Assembly (NCBI RefSeq): GCF_003325475.1
Contig: NZ_CP029495.1
Span: 1,674,001 to 1,738,000, forward strand
Source: Chromobacterium phragmitis
GTDB lineage: Bacteria; Pseudomonadota; Gammaproteobacteria; Burkholderiales; Chromobacteriaceae
Reading direction: 5' to 3'
Length of the DNA stretch: 64,000 nt
Part shown: positions 51,412-60,784 of the stretch, one piece after another
How the letters are laid out: each line of letters opens with the position of its first letter
Numbering within the stretch: the first letter of the stretch is position 1
Notes under the pieces: generated by a model
The model's input: the letters and a program-made list of their open reading frames with translations, nothing else
Told to the model about the DNA's origin: nothing
Databases searched by the model: none
Translations under genes and position numbers: made by a program

Positions 51412-51747
51412 ATGCCCAGACTGTTCTCCTACGGCACGCTGCGACAGGAAAACGTGCAATTGGCCACCTTCGGCCGGCGCTTGAACGGCCAGCCGGCGCG
51501 GCTGGCCGGCTTTCGCCTGGAAAGCGTGGCAATCCATGACCCGGCAGTGCTGAGCGCCAGCGGCAAGGCCCATCACCCCATTCTCCGCCGCGGCGGCGCG
51601 CCGCAAGACCAGGTGGACGGCGTCGTGTTCGAACTCAGCGACGCGGAGCTAGCCCAGGCCGACCGCTACGAGGTGGCCGACTACCGGCGCGTGGAAGCGG
51701 CGCTAGACAGCGGCGGGCTCGCCTGGGTTTACGTCGCCGCCGAATAG
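51412..51747 (+). CDS. AIG2/gamma-glutamylcyclotransferase-like protein
   Basis: A 111-aa GGCT-fold protein. It opens RLFSYGTLRQENVQLATFGR, the substrate-binding YGTLR motif, then LAGFRLESV and the catalytic Glu in DRYEVADYRRVEA. Family members cyclise gamma-glutamyl amines, so it may work on a gamma-glutamylated product of the pathway. It starts 11 bp after the M24 stop; third gene of the operon. Confidence 0.87.
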   Translation: MPRLFSYGTLRQENVQLATFGRRLNGQPARLAGFRLESVAIHDPAVLSASGKAHHPILRRGGAPQDQVDGVVFELSDAELAQADRYEVADYRRVEAALDSGGLAWVYVAAE

Positions 51748-51777
51748 GCGCGGGCGCGGAAAACGGCGGGAGGCGGT

Positions 51778-51816
51778 TTATCCACAAGCCTCCGCCCGTT
51801 TTCGATTTTATCCACA
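51778..51816. promoter_or_regulatory. Pair of perfect DnaA boxes
   Basis: TTATCCACA occurs at 51778-51786 and 51808-51816, same orientation and exactly 30 bp apart. They fill most of the 73-bp gap between the convergent AIG2-like and DUF2789 genes. No promoter is expected there. DnaA binding is inferred. Confidence 0.55.
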
Positions 51817-51820
51817 GCCG

Positions 51821-52060
51821 CTAGGCTTCGCCTTGCTGCAGCAACACCGCCAGCTCATCCGCCGCCTCGCTCCATTCGGCGTCGCACTCCAGCGCCTGGC
51901 GCAGGAAAGCGGCCTGGGCCGGCGTCCAGAACGCGGCTTCGGCCAAGGCCACCCGCGGCGGCAGCGGATGGCTGGCGATGAAGGCGCGGATGGCTGCCGG
52001 CTCGTCCGGCAAGCCCAGCTGGCGGAACAGGCCGGGCAATAAATGGCTGCTGGTGTCCAT
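51821..52060 (-). CDS. DUF2789 family protein
   Basis: A 79-aa acidic helical protein of the DUF2789 family: MDTSSHLLPGLFRQLGLPDEPAAI, then LPPRVALAEAAFWTPAQAAFLRQAL and an acidic end. Function unknown. GGGAG lies 6 nt before the ATG. Downstream of the Spo0M-like gene in the same direction. Confidence 0.85.
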   Translation of the reverse strand: MDTSSHLLPGLFRQLGLPDEPAAIRAFIASHPLPPRVALAEAAFWTPAQAAFLRQALECDAEWSEAADELAVLLQQGEA

Positions 52061-52153
52061 CGCTGACTCCCTTGGCTGGTTTACCCCATCATGCTAGACC
52101 CCCGCCGCCGCTCCTGTCAGCGGCCAAAGCGGACTCTCTGGCCGACGCCGCGC

Positions 52154-52894
52154 TCACAGCCCCAGCCTGACCCGCAGTTCGGCGGTCCAATCCGCGTCTT
52201 CCCAATCCGGTTCCATCCGCAGGCTCAGGTAATGATCGTCGTCTCCGGCGTCGATTTCGATCAGCACATGGATGGCGCCGTAGCCGTCGGGAATGAAGGT
52301 GAGCTCGATCTCGTTCCAGTTCCAACCGGCGTCGCGCGGCCGCAATTCGAACTCCTGGTAGCAGCCCAGCGTGCTCGCCGCCTCGCCGGCGCGGACGGTG
52401 CCGGCCTCCACGTCGGCGCGGTGCAGCTCCCACCCCAGCCGCGAAAAAGCGCGCAGGATCGCTTCCATCTGCGGCGTGGGCTGAACTTGCAGCCTATCGT
52501 TGTCGGCCGCGTCGCGCGCCATGCCCAGCGCCAGATCGGTATGGATCCACACTGGCGGCTCGTCGCGCAACGCGGGGTGATGATTGACCGGAGTTTCGGC
52601 CGGCAGCGGCAGCTGGAATGGCAGCCGCCACTCGCAGCCGGCGGGAATCCGGCAGGGCCCGCTGATCGGCAGCCCGGCCAGCCACGCGGTTTCGCGCGTT
52701 TCCCGCCCCTCCCGCTCGCATTCCGTTTCGGTCAGCAGCAGCAGTTCGATCTTGGAAATGTCCTGGTCCACGCTACCGCCCTTGACCACGACCTCGCCGC
52801 GCAGAATCTCGCCCGGCCGCAGCCGTGGGTTGATCAGACGGGTGTCCACGGTGGCGCCGCCGATGCCGGCGGCCGCAAAAAGTGATTTCAACAT
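52154..52894 (-). CDS. Spo0M-like arrestin-fold protein
   Basis: A 246-aa cytosolic protein of the SpoOM (sporulation control) family, an arrestin-like beta-sandwich. ATVDTRLINPRLRPGEILRGEVVVKGG is the standard N-terminus, followed by SKIELLLLTETE, PWxLPFQLPLPAETPVNHH-type segments and a C-terminal acidic domain. In non-sporulating bacteria the role is unknown. The Shine-Dalgarno before the ATG is poor. Confidence 0.87.
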   Translation of the reverse strand: MLKSLFAAAGIGGATVDTRLINPRLRPGEILRGEVVVKGGSVDQDISKIELLLLTETECEREGRETRETAWLAGLPISGPCRIPAGCEWRLPFQLPLPAETPVNHHPALRDEPPVWIHTDLALGMARDAADNDRLQVQPTPQMEAILRAFSRLGWELHRADVEAGTVRAGEAASTLGCYQEFELRPRDAGWNWNEIELTFIPDGYGAIHVLIEIDAGDDDHYLSLRMEPDWEDADWTAELRVRLGL

Positions 52895-52998
52895 GATTTT
52901 GTTCTTGGCAATCCGAGTGAAGGCGAGCCGGCGACAGACCGGCCCGTCGTCATCTTATGCCAATCAAATCCCGTGAAATACCAAAAAACGCTCATCAC

Positions 52999-54897
<1,899 letters not shown>

Positions 54898-54987
54898 CGG
54901 GCGGGAGTCTCCAAAAGCGATGAAACGGCGCAAGGAGCGATCCGGCAAGGCCGGCTGCGGATATGGCGTGGCCATGGGGGCAGGTGA

Positions 54988-55118
54988 CGCTTCCCTACGC
55001 CGGTATTATCCGGGTCAGGTTCCAAGGGTATTTCTCACCCGCGCTCCGTCATCCGCCGCCATCGCCTACACTTCGGTAGCCATCCGCGCCGAACGCCAGG
55101 CGCAGGACCCCTAGCGAT
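54988..55118 (-). promoter_or_regulatory. TPP riboswitch (THI element) of thiC
   Basis: On the minus strand the leader has the conserved GGGG start (55111-55108), then GGGTGAGAAATACCC (55040-55026), GGAACCTGACCCGGATAAT, and GCGTAGGGAAGC (55000-54989). These are the P2/P4/P5/P1 cores of the TPP aptamer. An extra arm of about 60 nt lies between them at P3 (55100-55041), longer than in E. coli. Distance to the thiC start is about 90 nt, suited to control of translation initiation. No T-run terminator was seen. Confidence 0.93.
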
Positions 55119-55445
55119 GCCGTGTGAAGGTAAGGCAAATATGGGATAATCGCAAGCAATCTAGATTGTTGACAAAGCCTCTCGCCTTCGTGAAGGCTAG
55201 GCGCCCTTGCAGGTTTAAAAGGGCGGCATGCGTGCGAATTTTCAATTCGCTCAGCGGAGCGATTGGGATTCAATGGTCAGGCTGCGGACTCACGCGCTTA
55301 TATGAAGAGGCCCGGCTCTGCCGGGTCCTGTAAAATCGCACCAATTTACTTTGTCAGCAGACTGTATCGTCATCACACGAGTCCTTGCCGCCGACGCTGT
55401 CCTCCATGGGCGGAGCGGACTCCCAGCCCTCCGGAGTTTAAGTTG
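55119..55445. other. Divergent intergenic region thiC leader-PCMT, 327 bp
   Basis: No gene seen. It must contain the thiC promoter (leftward) and the methyltransferase promoter (rightward). A hairpin GGCCCGGC-tct-GCCGGGTCC lies at 55309-55327 within the probable methyltransferase leader; its following sequence has no T-run, so it is not a clear terminator. Confidence 0.4.
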
Positions 55446-56105
55446 ATGGATTTCGAAAAAACCCGTTTCAACATGGTCGAGCAGCAGATTCGCCCGTGGG
55501 ATGTTCTGGATACCAACGTGCTGGATCTGCTGTTTCACGTGAAACGCGAGGACTTCGTCGCCGACAGCCAACGCCAGTTGGCTTTCGTCGACACCGAACT
55601 GCCGCTGCCCAACGGCAGCAAGATGCTGCAACCCAAGATGGAAGCGCGACTGGTGCAGGACGCCACCATCCAGCCAAGCGACAAGATCCTGGAAATCGGC
55701 ACCGGCAGCGGCTATCTGACCGCGCTGCTGGCCAAGATGGGCAAGCAGGTGGTGAGCGTGGAAATCGACCCGGCGCAAAAGGAACGCGCCGCGGCCAACC
55801 TGAAGAAAGCGGGCATCGCCAACGCCACCCTGGTGGAAGGCGACGGCGTGCTGGGCTTGCCGGAGCAAGGCCCTTACGATGTGATCGTGGTCGGCGGCTC
55901 CCTGCCCGTCGTGCCGCAGGAACTGAAGGACCAGCTGGCCGTCGGCGGCCGCCTGATCCTGGTGGTCGGCGATCTGCCGGTGATGGCTTGCAAGCTGATC
56001 GACCGCGAAACCGACACCAGCTTCCGCGAAACCACGCTGTTCGAAACCTGCGTCGAGCGACTGAAAAAGTTCGAGGCCGTCGAACCGGCCCGCTTCAGCT
56101 TCTGA
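55446..56105 (+). CDS. PCMT-like SAM methyltransferase
   Basis: A 219-aa protein of the protein-L-isoaspartate O-methyltransferase family. The N-terminal RFNMVEQQIRPWDVLD...REDFV is typical of the betaproteobacterial branch. SAM motif I is LEIGTGSGYLTALLA (about residues 80-94), motif post-I VVSVEIDP, motif II GPYDVIVVGGSLP. Repair of isoaspartyl residues is likely but unproven for this branch. Codons 30-34 (FHVKR) contain a near-perfect parS palindrome. GGAG lies about 10 nt upstream. The rhodanese gene starts 2 bp after its stop. Confidence 0.88.
   Translation: MDFEKTRFNMVEQQIRPWDVLDTNVLDLLFHVKREDFVADSQRQLAFVDTELPLPNGSKMLQPKMEARLVQDATIQPSDKILEIGTGSGYLTALLAKMGKQVVSVEIDPAQKERAAANLKKAGIANATLVEGDGVLGLPEQGPYDVIVVGGSLPVVPQELKDQLAVGGRLILVVGDLPVMACKLIDRETDTSFRETTLFETCVERLKKFEAVEPARFSF
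55531..55546. other. Candidate parS site inside a coding gene
   Basis: TGTTTCACGTGAAACG matches the broad bacterial parS consensus TGTTTCACGTGAAACA at 15 of 16 positions, with a perfect 14-bp palindrome GTTTCACGTGAAAC at its core. It encodes part of LLFHVKR in the PCMT-like gene. Intragenic parS sites are known in other bacteria. ParB binding is inferred. Confidence 0.82.
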
Positions 56106-56107
56106 TC

Positions 56108-56434
56108 ATGCTGCGCGAAATCACCGCCTCCGCCCTCGCCGCCCAGCTGGCTGATCCGCAGGCCAAGCGTCCGCTGCTGCTGGACGTGCGCGAGGGCTGG
56201 GAATACCAGCTCGCGCATATCGACGGTAGCGTCCACATCCCGATGAACCTGATTCCCATCCGGATGAGCGAGTTGCCGGACGACGCCACCATCGTCGCCA
56301 TCTGCCACCATGGCATGCGCAGCGCCCAAGTGGCGCTGTTCCTGCAGAACGCCGGCTTCGACGACGTGATCAATCTGCAAGGCGGCATCGACGCCTGGTC
56401 GACCCAGGTCGATCCGGCCGTCGCCCGCTATTGA
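56108..56434 (+). CDS. Rhodanese-domain sulfurtransferase
   Basis: A 108-aa single-domain rhodanese. LLLDVREGWEYQLAHIDGSVHIPM is the first CH2-like motif. The active-site loop is CHHGMRS, with the catalytic Cys preceded by VAI, and INLQGGIDAWS is the conserved end. Probably cytosolic. It starts 2 bp after the methyltransferase stop, so they are co-transcribed; a terminator follows. Confidence 0.92.
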   Translation: MLREITASALAAQLADPQAKRPLLLDVREGWEYQLAHIDGSVHIPMNLIPIRMSELPDDATIVAICHHGMRSAQVALFLQNAGFDDVINLQGGIDAWSTQVDPAVARY

Positions 56435-56451
56435 GCGCGCCGCGCCCCACG

Positions 56452-56475
56452 ACACCGCCCCCGGGCGGTGTTTTG
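56452..56475 (+). terminator. Rho-independent terminator after the rhodanese gene
   Basis: ACACCGCCC / GGGCGGTGT (2-nt loop) followed by TTTTG, 18 bp past the stop. Confidence 0.82.
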
Positions 56476-56545
56476 CTTTGGAACGAATCACGCCGCGCGC
56501 TTTCCAAATCACCTCAACCGCCCGCCAGCCGCTAAAGAGCCCTAC

Positions 56546-57268
56546 ATGCCTTCACTGAACTACCTCGCCCCAGCCTTCGCCCGCGTCCACCCGGATTGGG
56601 AGGCCGTGCTGCGACAGCCCGCCATCGCCGCCCGCCTGGCCGACATCGACCGCCAGCTGGCCCAGCAGATCGAGACCGGCAAAACCCTGTTTCCCCCGGC
56701 GCCGCAGGCCTTCAACGCGCTGAGCTTTGCCTCGCCGGCCGACGTCAAGGTGGTGATCCTGGGCCAAGACCCCTACCATGGCGACGGCGAGGCGATGGGC
56801 CTGTCGTTCTCGGTGCCGGATGGCATCCGCGTGCCGCCGTCCCTGCGCAACATTTACAAGGAGCTGGCGGCCGATCTGGGCCTGGGCGTGCCGGCCGGCG
56901 GCGATCTCACCCACTGGGCGCAGCAGGGCGTGCTGCTGCTCAACAGCGTGTTCACCGTCGAGCGCGACAAGGCCGGCAGCCATGGCAAGCTGGGCTGGCA
57001 AGCCGTCAGCGACGCGCTGATCGACGCAGTCAACCGCGACAACCCCGGCTGCGTGTTCCTGCTGTGGGGCAATTGGGCGCAGACCAAGGCCGAACGCATC
57101 GACGCCGGCCGCCACCTAGTGCTGACCGCCGCCCACCCTTCCCCCTTGTCCGCCAGCCGAGGCTTCCACGGCTGCCGCCACTTCTCCCAGGTCAATGCCT
57201 GGCTGATCGCGCGTGGCCGCCAGCCGGTGCGCTGGGCCGCCCCCGCCGCGCAAAACAGCCTGTTTTGA
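56546..57268 (+). CDS. ung: Uracil-DNA glycosylase
   Basis: A 240-aa family 1 UDG that removes uracil from DNA. The water-activating motif is GQDPYHG (residues 73-79, Asp75) and the minor-groove loop is HPSPLSASRGFHGCRHFS. LLLNSVFTVE and VFLLWGNWAQ are also family strands. Length fits E. coli Ung (229 aa). Monocistronic between a terminator and a strong stem-loop. Confidence 0.97.
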   Translation: MPSLNYLAPAFARVHPDWEAVLRQPAIAARLADIDRQLAQQIETGKTLFPPAPQAFNALSFASPADVKVVILGQDPYHGDGEAMGLSFSVPDGIRVPPSLRNIYKELAADLGLGVPAGGDLTHWAQQGVLLLNSVFTVERDKAGSHGKLGWQAVSDALIDAVNRDNPGCVFLLWGNWAQTKAERIDAGRHLVLTAAHPSPLSASRGFHGCRHFSQVNAWLIARGRQPVRWAAPAAQNSLF

Positions 57269-57276
57269 GCGCCATC

Positions 57277-57304
57277 CTCCGCCGCGGCGCTTTGCGCGGC
57301 GGAG
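57277..57304 (+). terminator. Strong stem-loop after ung
   Basis: CTCCGCCGCG / CGCGGCGGAG, 10-bp perfect stem with an 8-nt loop, 8 bp past the ung stop. There is no T-run, so it may be an RNA-stability element and not an intrinsic terminator. Confidence 0.5.
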
Positions 57305-57349
57305 CGCTTGCCCTAAGCTAGTAGCTCCCTCACTTCCCCCATCCTCACC

Positions 57350-58660
57350 GTGGAAATATTGCTGCTGCTGGGCCTGGTCTTGTTGAACGCCGTATTCGCG
57401 ATGGCCGAGATCGCCATCGTCTCCTCGCGCAAAGTCAGGCTGCAGCAAAAGGCCGACGACGGCCACAAGGGCGCGCGCGCCGCGCTGGCGCTGGCCTCCG
57501 AGCCCACCCGCTTCCTGTCCACCATCCAGATCGGCATCACCTCGATCAGCATCCTGTCCGGCGTCTACGGCGAGGCGGCGCTGTCCGAGCACCTGCGCGC
57601 GTACCTAAGCGGCTACGCGCCGCTGGCGCCGTACGCCAAGCCGCTGTCGGTGGCGCTGATGGTGCTGTTCATCACCACGCTGTCGCTGATCCTGGGCGAG
57701 CTGGTGCCCAAGCGGCTGGCGCTGTTGAACCCGGAGCGGGTGGCGATGGCGCTGTCCCGCCCCATGCTGCTGCTGTCGCGCGCCAGCGGCCCGCTGGTGC
57801 AGGTGTTCAGCCGCGTCACCGACGGCCTGCTGCGGCTGCTGGGCGCGAAGAAGAGCGACGAGCCGTCCATCACCGAGGACGAAATCCGCACGCTGATGGA
57901 ACAGGGCGCCGACGAAGGCGTGTTCGACCGCGCCGAGCAAGAACTGGTGGAAAACATCTTCCGCCTGGACAACCGCAAGGCGGCCTCGGTGATGACGCCG
58001 CGCCAGGACGTAGTGATCCTGGATCTGGAAGACGGCCCGGAACGCAACCGCGAGCTGCTGCTGCGCCACCCGTTCAGCCATTTCCCGGTTTGCCGCGGCG
58101 ACACCGACCAGGTGATAGGCGTGCTCAACGCCAAGACCCTGCTGGACCGCCTGCTCAAGGGCCGGATGCTGGACTTCTCCGCCGAGCTGACGCCGCCGCT
58201 GTACGTGCCGTCCACCTGCTCGCTGATGCAGTTGCTGGAGCAGTTCAAGCAGGCGCGCAGCCACAGCGCGCTGGTGGTGGATGAGTACGGCGAGCTGGAA
58301 GGCCTGGTGTCGATCAATGACGTGATGGAAGCCATCGTCGGCGATCTACCGGCCATCGCCGGCGAAGATGACGAGATCGTGCAAAGGGAGGACGGCAGCT
58401 GGCTGGTGGACGGCATGGTGTCGCTGGACCGCTTCCGCGAGTTCTTCGAGCTGGAATCCCAGCTGCCCGGCGAAGCCGGCGGCAATATCCATACCCTGGC
58501 CGGCGCGGTGATGTACCAGCTGGGACGCGTGCCCAGCGTCACCGACCGTTTCGAGTGGAACGGCTTCAGCTTCGAGGTGGTGGACATGGACCGCACCCGG
58601 GTGGACAAGATCCTGGTGCAGCGCCATCACCTGCCTCAGCCGGAGTTCGAGTCGATATGA
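57350..58660 (+). CDS. CNNM/CorC-type hemolysin-family membrane protein
   Basis: A 436-aa protein. The N-terminal DUF21 (CNNM) membrane domain of about 180 residues starts MEILLLLGLVLLNAVFAMAEIAIVSS, with GELVPKRLALLNPERVA. Two CBS domains follow (about 205-330: VMTPRQDVVILD, then YGELEGLVSINDVMEAIVGDL) and a C-terminal CorC_HlyC domain (about 345-430). The family is linked to magnesium or cobalt export; haemolysis is not implied. The start is GTG at 57350. Confidence 0.92.
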   Translation: MEILLLLGLVLLNAVFAMAEIAIVSSRKVRLQQKADDGHKGARAALALASEPTRFLSTIQIGITSISILSGVYGEAALSEHLRAYLSGYAPLAPYAKPLSVALMVLFITTLSLILGELVPKRLALLNPERVAMALSRPMLLLSRASGPLVQVFSRVTDGLLRLLGAKKSDEPSITEDEIRTLMEQGADEGVFDRAEQELVENIFRLDNRKAASVMTPRQDVVILDLEDGPERNRELLLRHPFSHFPVCRGDTDQVIGVLNAKTLLDRLLKGRMLDFSAELTPPLYVPSTCSLMQLLEQFKQARSHSALVVDEYGELEGLVSINDVMEAIVGDLPAIAGEDDEIVQREDGSWLVDGMVSLDRFREFFELESQLPGEAGGNIHTLAGAVMYQLGRVPSVTDRFEWNGFSFEVVDMDRTRVDKILVQRHHLPQPEFESI

Positions 58661-58733
58661 TCAAGCCGCGAGAAACTTCTCCATCTAGTCGCGCCTCTCA
58701 TCTAGCGCGTACCCAAACCACTCGCCCAACTTA

Positions 58734-59198
58734 ATGAAAAATCCCTTAGCCGATATCCTGTTCGCCCCCTCCTGCCCAGCCCATCTCAATGACTGGCGGA
58801 GTCTGCGCGCCGCGCTGTGGCCAGACTGCCCAGCCGATGAACATCAGCGGGAGATTGATGCGCAAATCGCCGAGCCTGCCCGTTACGCGGCGTTCATCGC
58901 CATGGATGCGGCCGGCGGCGCGGTTGGGCTGATTGAGCTGGCTATTCGCCATGACTACGTCAATGGAACCCACCATTCGCCGGTCGGTTTTGTCGAGGGG
59001 CTGTATGTCGCACCGGAACATAGACGCGCCGGCGTCGCCGTGCGGCTTCTGCGCGCCGCCCAAGCCTGGGCGCGAGATCGCGGCTGCGTGGAGCTCGCTT
59101 CCGACACAGCCTTGGACAATATCGTCTCCCAAACCGCCCATCAGGCCCTGGGCTTCGAGAAAACCGAGCGCGTGGTGTTCTACCGGATGGCGCTGTAA
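58734..59198 (+). CDS. AAC(6')-I-like aminoglycoside N-acetyltransferase
   Basis: A 154-aa GNAT. The segments VGFVEGLYVAPEHRRAGVA, ELASDTALDNIVSQTAHQALGFEKTERVVFYR and LRAALWPD...EHQREID align closely with chromosomal AAC(6')-I enzymes, which acetylate the 6'-amine of aminoglycosides. Whether it confers resistance depends on expression, which sequence does not show. It is monocistronic and not linked to mobile elements, so probably intrinsic. Confidence 0.8.
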   Translation: MKNPLADILFAPSCPAHLNDWRSLRAALWPDCPADEHQREIDAQIAEPARYAAFIAMDAAGGAVGLIELAIRHDYVNGTHHSPVGFVEGLYVAPEHRRAGVAVRLLRAAQAWARDRGCVELASDTALDNIVSQTAHQALGFEKTERVVFYRMAL

Positions 59199-59204
59199 AC
59201 GCCC

Positions 59205-60200
59205 TCAGCGCGCCGCGCGCTGCGCCAGCCTGGCCTCCCCCTCACCGAACACCTCCAGCGTCGCCCAGGCGCCGTTGAGCAGGCTCCATTGCGGCGGCAC
59301 GTGGCCGATGTCGGCATCCACCGCCACCTGATACGGCAAACCGTCCAAAGCGGCGCGCAACGCCCCCTCGTAGCCCAAGACATCGCCGTCGGCCGCGTCA
59401 GGGCCGCCGCTGCGGCCCAATACCAGTCCGGCGAGGCCATCCAGCGCGCCGGACAACCGCAGGCCCATAAGGGCCCTTAAAACGCCGCAGGGCGCGAGCT
59501 CGCAGTTTTCCAGGTACAGAATGGCCGGCTCCGCCTTGAACGCGTCCAGATCGAAATACGGCGTGCCCTGCAGCGCAACCAGCACGTCCAGGCAGCCGCC
59601 TATCAGCCGTCCCTCCATTTTTCCCGCGCCGCCGCCCAACAGGCGCGTCCGATTCGGAAATCGCCGGCCAGGCTCGCTCCAATGCCAATAATGTCCATGT
59701 TGCGACTGCTCAGGCGGCGTGCCGGCCTCCAGCGTCGCCAGCAGCGCTTCATGGCCGAACGCCCATTCCTTAAGCGGCAAATCCATCAGATTGGGTCCGT
59801 GCAGCGTGGCCCAGCCTGCCTGCAGCGTCAGCGGCGCCGTCAGCGTGGAGACGTCGGAGAAGCCGGCCAGCCATTTGGGCGGCAAGTCGGCCAAGGCAGC
59901 GAAATCCAGGCCCGGCAACAGCTCGATCGCCCGCTCGCCGCCCCAGGGCGGCAGGATGGCGCGGATCTCGGGATCGAACATGAAACGCTTGAGTTCCGCC
60001 AGCCGCGCCGCGGCGGGAGCGCTGGCATCGTGTTTTTCATCGCGCAGGCACTCTCCCTCCGCCACGCGATAGCCGCGGGCGCGCAATTCGTTCAGCGCGT
60101 CGTCCAGCCTGCCATGCAGCCGCGGATGGACGCCGGAGGAAAAGGCGGTGACGGCGATCGCGTCGCCGGGTTGGAGCGGAGCGGGAAAGCGAATGTCCAT
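59205..60200 (-). CDS. S66 LD-carboxypeptidase / MccF-like protein
   Basis: A 331-aa serine peptidase. The nucleophile elbow is LAGFSDVSTL with Ser115, the position known in LdcA. The catalytic Glu lies in LYLENCEL and the His in DADIGHVPPQW, completing the Ser-Glu-His triad. LdcA recycles murein tetrapeptide; MccF cleaves microcin C. Length (about 330) and the LGGGAGKMEGRLIGGCLDVL segment fit both. No signal peptide. Convergent with the AAC(6')-like gene. Confidence 0.87.
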   Translation of the reverse strand: MDIRFPAPLQPGDAIAVTAFSSGVHPRLHGRLDDALNELRARGYRVAEGECLRDEKHDASAPAAARLAELKRFMFDPEIRAILPPWGGERAIELLPGLDFAALADLPPKWLAGFSDVSTLTAPLTLQAGWATLHGPNLMDLPLKEWAFGHEALLATLEAGTPPEQSQHGHYWHWSEPGRRFPNRTRLLGGGAGKMEGRLIGGCLDVLVALQGTPYFDLDAFKAEPAILYLENCELAPCGVLRALMGLRLSGALDGLAGLVLGRSGGPDAADGDVLGYEGALRAALDGLPYQVAVDADIGHVPPQWSLLNGAWATLEVFGEGEARLAQRAAR

Positions 60201-60280
60201 GGCTATGGTCCTGGCGATGGCGGGCAAAGAAAGCATGCGGACAACTGACCGCATGCCGAAAACGGATCCAGCGGCGGCGG

Positions 60281-60727
60281 TCAGCCCTGCCGCGGCAGAT
60301 TGAGGGAAAACGTGATCGCGGTGCTGGCCTGCTGATAGCCCAGCCGTCGATAGAAGGCGTGAGCCCAGCTGCGGTGGATGCCGGAACGCAGCCGTATGCG
60401 CGGGTAGCCGCGCGCCTGCGCCCAGCGCTCGCAGGCTTCCAGCAGCATCCGGCCCAATCCCAGGCCGCGGCAGCCGGGATCGACGACGATGCCGCCTATC
60501 TCGACGTAACTGTCCGCTTCCAGGATATGGACGCCATGGCCGTGCGCCCAGCCCACCACCTCGCCGTCCAGCTCCGCCACCCAGACCCCGTTGTCGGGCT
60601 GGATGGACACTTTGGCGTAGCGGCCCGCCAACTGCTCGAAGCTGGTCGGGTAGTCGAGATCGCCGCACAGCCGCGCGACGGCGGCGATGTCGGCTTCCAC
60701 CATTTCACGGATGAAGATCTGGTCCAT
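60281..60727 (-). CDS. GNAT-family acetyltransferase
   Basis: A 148-aa GNAT. IFIREMVEADIAAVARL is the typical start, the acetyl-CoA loop is IVVDPGCRGLGLGRMLLEACERWA, and the end is AHAFYRRLGYQQ. I prefer the ATG at 60727 (MDQIFIREM); an ATG 27 nt upstream is possible. Acceptor unknown. Confidence 0.86.
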   Translation of the reverse strand: MDQIFIREMVEADIAAVARLCGDLDYPTSFEQLAGRYAKVSIQPDNGVWVAELDGEVVGWAHGHGVHILEADSYVEIGGIVVDPGCRGLGLGRMLLEACERWAQARGYPRIRLRSGIHRSWAHAFYRRLGYQQASTAITFSLNLPRQG

Positions 60728-60784
60728 TTGATCGGTTCCGAAGCAAAAACCCATGCTAAAGGAATCCGGCCGGCAAACCAAACG

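Noticed and set aside
57350..58660. Haemolysin toxin.
   Set aside because: The DUF21-CBS-CorC architecture marks an ion-transport family; the haemolysin name is historical.
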